Positions 56,543 through 64,000 of a DNA stretch of 64,000 nt are shown in pieces. Position 1 is the first letter of the stretch. Each line of letters begins with the position of its first letter. The notes beneath the pieces were generated by a model that saw nothing but the letters and a program-made list of their open reading frames with translations, was not told the DNA's origin and ran no database searches. Origin of the DNA: Eleusine coracana subsp. coracana. Taxonomy: Eukaryota; Streptophyta; Magnoliopsida; Poales; Poaceae. Both the position numbers and the translations under genes were made by a program. The stretch is from the NCBI GenBank assembly GCA_032690845.1, contig CM064425.1, positions 35,862,240 through 35,926,239 on the forward strand, given 5' to 3'.

Positions 56543-56562
56543 TTTCTGGCGTCGTTGCCAGG
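56543..56562 (+). promoter_or_regulatory. Primer-binding site of the family Z element
   Basis: TTTCTGGCGTCGTTGCCAGG, an Athila-type site (TGGCGCCGTTGCC) with one mismatch, three bases after the LTR. Confidence 0.75.
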
Positions 56563-56680
56563 GAAGGCGTGTGATTAAGAAATTACTAATGTACATATTT
56601 ATGTTACAATTATAAGGCCATCTCCTAAGCAGGCTAACCTTGATTTATTTTCTACATTTTGTATCAAAATAGGGTAGTGT

Positions 56681-58730
56681 ATGATTGGTTTCGACTTGCT
56701 GACAAACTTCACCGAAGATCCAGAATCACTCTTGAGAAGGGCACGAGCTAGGCTCACCCCTCCTCAAAAGCAACCTCGGTCAAGCGAACCCATTACTTCC
56801 GCACCACCAAGCTTTGAGCCGATGGCCCAAAAGACCCTCCGCTAGTTCTCCGCTCCCTCTGCTGCCAATGTTCCTGTTGGTCCAGCTAGCAACGTGGGAG
56901 ATGCGAACTTTGAGATCAAGACGGGTCTCATCACCATGGTGCAGGCCAGCCCATTCTGTGGGAAGACCTATGAGGATGCAAGTGTTGATCTGCAACAATT
57001 CCTGGAGATTTGCAACACTTTCAAGATGAAGGACGTCACCCCTGACACTGCTCGTCTTCGACTGTTCTTGTTCTCTCTCCTCGGAAGGGCGAGATAGTGG
57101 TTCTATGTGAACCTTGATGCTGTAAACACTTGGGAAAAATGTTCTGCCGTGTTCCTCGCGAAGTTTTTCCCGTTGGGCAAAACCAATGCCCTGCGTGGAA
57201 AGATTTCAAGCTTCCAGCAAGAGTCGAAGGAGTCGATTCCTGAGGCGTGGGAGAGGCTCCAAGAGTACATCTTGGCATGCCCACACCACGGGATGGTTGA
57301 CTGGCTTATCATCCAGAACTTCTACAACGGGCTCACTCCGTCGGCCCGTGATCACCTCAACGCTGCTGCGGGTGGAGCCTTCTTCTCGCTCACTGTGAGC
57401 AAGGCAAAGGAGCTGATCGAGAAAATGGTGTCCAACCAAGGTTGGAGTGAAGATCGCCTCCAACCATGTCCGCGGGGCATGCACTCTGTCGAGGAGGTTG
57501 ACAAGCTTGCCATTAAGATAGATCTACTCATGAAGAAGATGGATAATTAGACCAAGGGCGAGGTACATGGGACTGCCCAAGCTGTGGACGCTCGCATGAC
57601 GTGCGAGGTCTTGCTGTTGGCTGCTGTTGTTCCTCCTGTAGAGTCGGGGAAAATCCCGGAGCAACCCGAGACTCCCTTAGAAAATGTTAATGCGGTTGCC
57701 ATGAGGGGAGGTAAATCCACTCGGGACCTGCCATATCCTAACACTGGAAGAAAGGAAAAGGAGAGCACACAAGTTGAGAAGCCGGCGGAAGAAAAGGAGC
57801 AAGAGGCGATGCCGCTAAGGAAAACGGCTCCACATGAGTTCTATGATAGGAACTTCATGTCGTTTCCTAAAAGAAAGAGGAAGCCGACCGTGGACAAGCA
57901 GTTCATACGCTTTGTTGAAGTAATCCAGAAGCTGCACATCAACGAGCCCTTGCTGGATGCGATGCAAGTACCTACGTACGCTCGCTACCTCAAGGACCTC
58001 ATCGGCAACAAGCATCCGATGCCGACCATGGAGAATGTCAAGCTTACAGAAGAGTGTAGCGCTGCTATACTCAACCGGCTTCCCGAGAAGAAGAAAGATC
58101 CGAGCTGTCCCATGATCATCTGCTCGACCGGGACACAGAACTTCGACCACGCCCTGTGTGATCTCGGGGCAAGCGTGAGCATCATGCCGAATGACGTCTT
58201 CGACAGGCTGAACTATACAGCCTTATCCCCCATGCTGATGCAGCTCTAGCTGGCCGATTACTCGGTCTGCTACCTGGCGGGAATTGCCGAAGATATTCCA
58301 GTGAAAATTCAGGATTGCTTCATTCCCGTTGATTTCGTGGTACTCGATATGGATGTCGGTAAGGAAACACTCTTTAGGCGGCCATTCCTCAGCACCGCGG
58401 ATGCTCGCATTGATGTTGGAGCCGGAGAAATCGGTTTCCATATAAATGGCAAGGAGGAGAAGTTCGATTTTCGGCCACGAAAGGAGCAATGCAATATGAT
58501 CCGCATCAAGTATGGGCCAAACCCGAACAACATCAAGGAAGTCAAAGTCATGCCCCCAAAGTAGGACAGCCTCATAACATTCATGAAGAACTTCCTCGAG
58601 AAGGAAAAAATATCACCACGACGGGTGATGTTGAAGAGGTTGGAGCCGCGTGCCAAGCCACAGGCTCCAAAGTCTACAAAGCCGCCGACCACACCGACAA
58701 AAAAAAGAACAAGAAGGTGTGGCGAGTGAA
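56681..58730 (+). pseudogene. gag-pro: Gag-protease of the family Z Athila-like element
   Basis: One frame from MIGFDLLTNFTEDPESLLRR. Gag core: VQASPFCGKTYEDASVDLQQ, WFYVNLDAVNTWEKCSAVFL, ESIPEAWERLQEYILACPHH and GLTPSARDHLNAAAGG (about 56939-57380), the Athila gag pattern. After a Lys/Glu-rich linker comes PHEFYDRNFMSFPKRKRKPT, then ARYLKDLIGNKHPMPTMENV and the retropepsin CDLGASVSIMPNDVFDRL (about 58158-58211; D-L-G active site) with RPFLSTADARIDVGAGEI. Five in-frame stops, all TAG (56843, 57095, 57548, 58247, 58562), interrupt an otherwise unshifted frame. The frame ends near 58730 and no RT follows. Confidence 0.8.
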
Positions 58731-59512
58731 GCAAGAAGCATCATCCATGTCCTCATCTCCGGGACCGAACGACACCACATCGAGCTAAACGTCGGACTTA
58801 AATGGGTGAGCCCTCGCCGAGGGGTTAAATCGGCATTTATCCATATTTATTTTCTTCAATTCCATGTTTGCTTTTCATCATGTTTAGATTCGTTTCCAAC
58901 TTGCACATTGGAATTTTTCCAATCATATGCATATTTAAATATATATCTATATCTATCTATCTATCTATATATATATATATATATATATAAATAGGTTTTT
59001 AGGGTTTGTCTTTTTGAAAAGAATTTTTGTTGAGCAATTTGAGCAAAATGGCTACACTGGCTAGATTCACTAGCCGTTGGGGAACATCCTTGAAAAAGGA
59101 GGAAGCCAGGAGGGCCCACTGGCAGATCGGCCGACCTGACCAGGTCGGCCGACCCCCTGGTCCCACCTTTTTGTCCCCAGCTTTTTCCCAACAGCTCTAT
59201 AGCCGTTGCTCTGTCCATTTCTTGCTGCCATTCTGGTGTTTGGGCTATAAAAACGGACCAGGAGGAGGAGCTTCACCATTCCAAGCTCATTCTTCACTCT
59301 CCTCCTTTGCTCACTTTGTTGGTCTTCAAGATTTCGTGTTCTTCCCTTAGTTACTGCCCCCAAAACCCAAAAAAATAGTTCCCCTCTGTTTTGTGCATTT
59401 TCAAGTTGATTGTGAGAATCAAAATCAAGTTTGGGAGGGTTCGAGTTCGTTTTCACTAACGTTAACCCGAACGCAAGGTCGTTCTTGTTTTTGTGTGTTC
59501 TTGTGTGCAGCC
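58731..59512 (+). other. Inter-ORF region with internal TATA box and acceptor-like site
   Basis: No gene. Holds a (TATC)n/(TA)n tract (about 58935-58990), paired GGTCGGCCGACC palindromes (59125-59155), TATAAAAA at 59246-59252 and a pyrimidine-rich stretch ending TTGTGTGCAG at 59510, immediately before the ORF1-like ATG. It looks like a unit able to give a separate downstream transcript or a spliced subgenomic RNA. Confidence 0.5.
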
Positions 59513-60080
59513 ATGCTCAATCTAATCAAGCATGCTGTCAGGGGGAAGAAGAGGAAGAGTTCTTGGGCAAGCACGAGCCGGACGCCCTCCGTCGAGCTTA
59601 CCCCGAGTTCGGAATATGGCAACTCCGAAGCTGAAATTCTGGAGGAAGAAACGCCGGCCATGCTCGCCTCCGAGGAGCACCTCAACATCGTCGATGACCA
59701 TGAAGGACAAGCCATGGAGCTCATGAGAGACCGGCCGTTCGCCCACACCCAACATTTTCACCCAGACTTCCTCAAGAAAATAGGGACAGCGTCTCCGAAT
59801 GACCAACCCGACCACGGAGAAGCATGACGGCCACACCGGGGTTCCAAACCCCAATCGGAGGTACGGGTTGGGATCAGCCCCCACCACCGGACGAGGCCGA
59901 AGGATCATCATGGCTGGCCGGTGCATGGGGATCTCAGCACGACTACCCCATGCACACATCATCAAGCTCGAGCGGAGCGACATCCTTTGCTAACTGGTCA
60001 TTCTCATCCCGTGGGTTCTGTGAACCCAATTTCGGGATGGCCGAGTTAACAAGGCGGGTGGACGACATCGACTTGCGCCC
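59513..60080 (+). pseudogene. Shortened Athila ORF1-like gene
   Basis: ATG at 59513 (MLNLIKHAVRGKKRKSSWAS), basic N-terminus, acidic middle (SEAEILEEETPAMLASEEHL) and TQHFHPDFLKKIG, which matches VGKFDHDFLERIG in the copy at 48.6 kb. It then jumps to the C-terminal part in another frame (SSSSSGATSFANWSFSSRGF, AELTRRVDDIDL), so the central ORF1 domain is deleted. The end is cut by the LTR at 60081. Confidence 0.6.
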
Positions 60081-61012
60081 TGTTGGTCATATCTACACAC
60101 CCACTTATATACCGCAAGAGGACGGTGTACGATTGTAGCACTTTTTACCTTGAATTGAGTATTCCAAGGTTTATCGAATCCACTAGGACCTTAGGGATTT
60201 TTTAAACAAAGTTAATAGTAAAGGATCTAGTCAAGGCTACTGTCAAAGTCAGGTTGCATGAGGGGGAGACTGGCCAGCACAAAGGTGCGCCAGACAGTAA
60301 ATCTGTCATTGCGCCGATCGGCGCGAGTCAAGCCGATCATCACACTGGTGAAACTGAGCCAAAGTTGTTGCGCCGATCGGCGCAGGAGTTGAGCCGATTG
60401 GCACACCAGTGAATCTGCGCCAAAGTGTGCTAGATCTTGTAAACCTATGCTGTTAAGTGAGTAGCCAGATATCTATTAGTGAGATCGTAACCAGAAAGTC
60501 TAATTGAATAGCATCATAATAGGTAATCACATAGATCAATGAAAACCTATAGTGAGTAAGACCACCCTGCTTTCCGAGCGGCTCCTGATTTATCGCTGCC
60601 GAGAGGAAACCTTAATCGCGCGAGTATCTTACCCTACTCAACTATCCAATAGTGATGCGCAGGCTTAGTGCTGTCACAGCTTAACCACACTACTAGCATC
60701 ATCAAGCAACCATAATCAATACAATGTCCGAATACTATCCTAATCACCATGATTAAGATAATATCTACTTACTTAGCCTAGAACTAAGCAATTAGAATAA
60801 GCACATGCATGATTATAGAATCAAGATAGACAAATCACCAAAACCATCATCAACATATTCAAACATCTTTGAGATACATAGAGTAAGATTCATCCCCATC
60901 TGGATGGCCTACCTTGATGGATCAACTCTTAACTCCAATGGTTCTTGAAACTCAACTAGAGATCTATTCTAACGGGGCAAGCCTCGGTGGCTCTAACTCA
61001 TGGATCTGGTGG
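60081..61012 (-). repeat. Truncated LTR of the solo-LTR family, inverted orientation
   Basis: TGTTGGTCATATCTACACACC onward is the reverse complement of the end of the 10979-12603 LTR and stays collinear for about 930 bp, to the GGATCCGTGAGTGAGAGCC region. It carries the GCGCCGATCGGCGC motifs near 60312 and 60371. It is broken near 61012, where the next element begins after a repeated GGTGGCTCTAACTCATG. Confidence 0.85.
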
Positions 61013-61870
61013 CTCTAACTCATGACCTCAGCTATGAATAGATAGAACAACAATCTCAAGCTCAATGATCCAGCAACCACAATAAAATAGACACCACAGA
61101 TTTGTTATCCAATAGAATCATAAACCAGCTAGAACACGATAGGAAAATACCGGCTTACAAGAACTTGATGTAGATGCAAACTAGTAGAGATAAACTCTCC
61201 AACTCATTACTTAGACAAGCATGATCTGGAGATGGGGAACCACAAGTTCCAGCACGCACCCAAGGGAAGAATCACTTGATCACGCACTTCAGCGACCGGC
61301 AGAGATCGACGGCAGCAACCGATAGAGGAGGGCAACACCTCTAGGGTTTCTTGGAGGACACCACGACCAAAAACATAATAAAATCACCTCCTCCCTTACA
61401 GGGGTGCTGGCCCTAGGCTATATGCTACTTTTACTCCGCACCTGTCTGGCTGATCCTAAACGAGTCCGAACTGATTTTGAGTTTCCATATCTTCTGATTT
61501 TGTGACTGGGTGGACTTGAGATCGTGTAGACTTTGAAAGTAAAGTATTGCATACCTTTAGGAAAGCCTGTAACACCAATATATGTTCCTTACTTTTCACA
61601 AGTGGCACAACCATTGATCCAATCATAACATATTCCTTCGTTTCTCCTTTCTTTTCCTCAACCTTCAGATTGGTCCCAATGAAAACATTGCATGGCATAA
61701 AATAATTGGCTAGCAAATCCTCACTTTGCTCTTCATTTTTCATAATATTTGTCAAAGATCCAAACTGAATGTTAGAGTATTTTGACACATCATGTTCTGC
61801 AATATGTGTAAAATCATGCTTGTTTTCAGAATACGTAGTTTTAATGACTCGATGAGCCATGGGCTCATCA
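61013..61870 (-). repeat. 3' LTR of element 5, with a deletion and lost outer end
   Basis: Matches 63302 onward of the 5' LTR. It lacks about 220 bp present at roughly 63704-63928 of the other copy, the break lying in a shared TATG, and lacks about 90 bp of the outer end next to 61012. Confidence 0.8.
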
Positions 61871-63159
61871 TCCTCCCTTCCTTGAATCAAAGCCGTCCTC
61901 GGCTTTGACAGAATTTGACGAGCTCCTCTCCTGTTCAGATCAACACCAATAGCACTGTTTAGACAATTCTTTGCATCACTATTATTTTTCCCTTTATGTA
62001 ATTCATCTTTGACCAAATCACAATGAATGGTACAATGTTGAGGAGCAACAACTGAAAGAATTTCAGAAATACTAGGTGCACTTGTTACTGCAGGAACTAC
62101 CACATCATTCTCTCCCCCTTGAAACAAAGCCGTCCTCGGCTTTGAGGTAATATCAGCACCATGTTTCTTCTTTGTTGCAGCAACAAAAACCTCAGCCTTA
62201 ATATCACATTCCTTCATTGGCTTTAGAATGTGACGAACACCTTTATGCATGAAAGAATAATTGTTTGAACGACCACCATGTGTTGCATCAAGATCAAACT
62301 GCCATGGTCTTCCTAACAACAAATTGCACGCACTCATCGGTGCCACATCACAATCCATAGTGTCAACATAATCTCCTACTGAAAATTTTACTCTGGCCCT
62401 GTGGGTAATTTTCAGCGTGCCACTTTTATTCATCCATTGCATGTAACGAGGTGTAGGAAGCCGCCATGTAGATAAAGATAATGCATGTACCAAATCTGAA
62501 CTAATCACATTATTGAAACTTCCACCATCAACAATTAATTTGCATACCTTCTTTTTAATCTTGCACTCTGAATGAAAAATATTACAGCGCTGCCCCTTGA
62601 CATCTGCAATGACACCATCTGAATTTACTTCCTGAGACATCAAAGATAAACCCATATGATCTGCAACTTCAATTAATGGTTCGACCTGATCAGCACAAGA
62701 AAACTCAAGAACTTCCAACTCTACATTTGATTTGTGCAAATTCGAACACACCACAGCTTGCTTGGGTTTGGACAAAACAGCACTAACAGCCTCCTTGACA
62801 CAATGGTGAATTGTATCATAATCTAGCTTTGGAACATCAAAGGACTCAAGTTCAACAATCTTCTTCTTCGACTCAAATGGGGGATCAAATCGGTGTCGTA
62901 ATTCTGACTTCATCACTGCCCAAGATGTGCAAGAGTTATCACCTTGTTATGTAAGATCTTGTTGCAATTGCCTCCACCATAGCAAAACAGCAAAGGAGAA
63001 TGTTTGCTTTGCCAAATTTACTAATTGGTTTAGTGGCAATTCACCAATCCTATAGAAAGCTTCTATATCATCCTCCCACTCATAATACTCAGATCGAGAA
63101 TTTGTTGTATATAGTGTTGGCACAAACTTCAAGTATAGGTCAAAATCGTAGGAATCCAT
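61456..63159 (-). pseudogene. Gag-protease fusion ORF of element 5, one stop
   Basis: One frame from MDSYDFDLYLKFVPTLY. The N-terminal part holds a shortened retrotransposon gag core (SEYYEWEDDIEAFYRIGELP, VLLWWRQLQQDLT; after a TAA at 62947-62949, VMKSELRHRFDPPFE) that aligns with YLDWEM ... DRFVPP of element 2. It then passes to a linker and an intact-looking retropepsin (VCKLIVDGGSFNNVISSDLV, ACNLLLGRPW, near 62300-62570). Two copies of SKPRTAL(F/I)QG followed by acidic residues occur (near 62110-62145 and 61870-61905); the second marks the LTR border. The tail FMPCNVFIGTNLKVEE and beyond lies in the LTR. The zinc knuckle is absent. The TAA is the only break. Confidence 0.7.
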
Positions 63160-63201
63160 CACCACAAATCAGCAGCAAGTACCGTGAGCAACCCGGCAAA
63201 A

Positions 63202-63212
63202 CTGATACCAAA
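63202..63212 (-). promoter_or_regulatory. Primer-binding site of element 5
   Basis: Minus TGGTATCAG two bases after the LTR end CTTATCA; initiator tRNA-Met type. Confidence 0.75.
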
Positions 63213-64000
63213 TGATAAGAACACGACGACGGTGTCCGGATTTTATCCCAATCTTTCACGGTACAGCATGTACTAGCAAGTATATATAGGTATTGAAACT
63301 TGTTATCTCAGCTATAAATAGATAGAACAACAATCTCAAGATCAATGATCCAGCAACCACAATAAAATAGACACCACAGATTTGTTATCCAAGAGCAATC
63401 ATAAACCAGCTAGAACACGATAGGAAGATACCGGCTTACAAGAACTTGATGTAGATGCAAACTAGTAGAGATAAACTCTCCAACTCATTACTTAGACAAG
63501 CATGATCTGGAGATGGGGAACCACAAGTTCCAGCACGCACCCAAGGGAAGAATCACTTGATCACGCACTTCAGCGACCGGCAGAGATCGGCGGCAGCAAC
63601 CGGTAGAGGAGGGCAACACCTCTAGGGTTTCTTGGAGGACACCACGACCAAAAACACAATAAAATCACCTCCTCCCTTACAGGGGCGCTGGCCCTAGGCT
63701 ATATGGCATGCAAGCCAGCCAAAAACCCAGTTCAACTCGAACACATCTAAAAACAGACTCGGACTCAACACAACTCAGAATTGTTTTGCTTATTGCGACC
63801 GCTAGGGAATTTATTTGACTATGGGGCCAGATCCGTTGGAAAGGTTATCAAATTATCTTTCCAACGAGTATTTACTCAGCCCAATCCGACTCCGTATGGC
63901 CCAGTTATGCTACTTTTACTCCGCACCTGTCTGGCTGATCCTAAACCGAGTCCGAACTGATTTTGAGTTTCCATATCTTCTGATTTCGTGACTGGGTGGA
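63213..64000 (-). repeat. 5' LTR of element 5, partial
   Basis: Outer sequence continues past the window. Includes the about 220-bp segment missing from the other LTR (GGCATGCAAGCCAGCC ... GGCCCAGTTATG). Confidence 0.8.

Larger units (their letters stand above)
55094..60080 (+). mobile_element. Athila-like gag-pro element without RT (family Z)
   Basis: 5' LTR 55094-56538, Athila primer site, gag-protease frame (56681-58730), promoter-like region and a shortened ORF1-like gene (59513-60080). RT, RNase H and integrase are absent. Its 3' LTR is not in the window. Left flank CCACC (55089-55093) is the candidate target duplication. Confidence 0.75.
61013..64000 (-). mobile_element. Non-autonomous CRM-like gag-protease element (element 5), runs off the window
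   Basis: Minus strand: 5' LTR from beyond 64000 to 63213, primer site, one frame 63159-61456, and 3' LTR 61870-61013. RT, RNase H and integrase are absent. LTR start TGATGAGCCCATGG directly after a purine tract, and the ORF running into the 3' LTR, place it with the other CRM-like elements, but its sequence is a different family from element 3. Confidence 0.8.

Noticed and set aside
58935..58990. TA-rich tract as an origin or regulatory element
   Set aside because: A simple (TATC)n/(TA)n microsatellite; nothing else supports a specific role.

Overview
The window reads as nuclear DNA from a large, repeat-rich plant genome, most likely a grass. All recognisable coding sequence belongs to plant LTR retrotransposon lineages (Ty3/gypsy CRM-like, Tat/RIRE2-like and Athila-like; Ty1/copia Sirevirus). 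The species cannot be named from the sequence. No tRNA, rRNA, CRISPR or bacterial-type operon was seen. The only stretch that looks like ordinary cellular coding sequence is a few exon-like blocks on the minus strand at about 4.65-5.40 kb.

Layout. 1-4015: 3' part of a CRM-like gypsy element (pol plus 3' LTR). 4016-6489: flank with a degraded transposon ORF, exon-like blocks and AT-rich sequence. 6490-about 43084: an old Tat/RIRE2-like gypsy element whose gag-pol is split by two insertions. One is an Athila-type solo LTR (10979-12603, TSD GATGC). The other is a minus-strand Sirevirus (13267-39804, TSD CACTT) that separates the RT into RFFDHL / YVDD halves. The Sirevirus is itself hit three times: by a CRM-like element in its left LTR (13281-20394, right end deleted), by a rearranged CRM-like LTR array in gag (28967-32686, TSD GAGGA), and by a short non-autonomous CRM-like element in its right LTR (34897-39240, TSD CAGAG). 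43085-48164: a pol-less Sirevirus remnant (minus). 48165-53372: an Athila-like ORF and LTR. 53373-55093: the 3' end of another Sirevirus (minus). 55094-60080: an Athila-like gag-pro element without RT or integrase. 60081-61012: a fragment of the same LTR family as the solo LTR, in opposite orientation. 61013-64000: a second kind of non-autonomous CRM-like element (minus), running off the window.

How the parts work together. Autonomous copies would encode gag, protease, RT/RNase H and integrase. Here most copies are broken by stops, frameshifts and deletions. The two short CRM-like elements and the Athila-like gag-pro element lack RT, so any movement must have used enzymes supplied in trans. 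In the CRM-like copies whose 3' LTR is visible, the coding frame crosses the polypurine tract and continues into the 3' LTR, a hallmark of centromeric (CRM) chromoviruses. This makes a centromeric or pericentromeric origin plausible but unproven.

Most unusual features: the intact fused ORF of the 34.9-39.2 kb element; the 1,410-bp tandem LTR array with inverted LTR ends; short palindromic repeat arrays recurring in LTRs of unrelated lineages; and an env-position ORF shared by Sirevirus copies.
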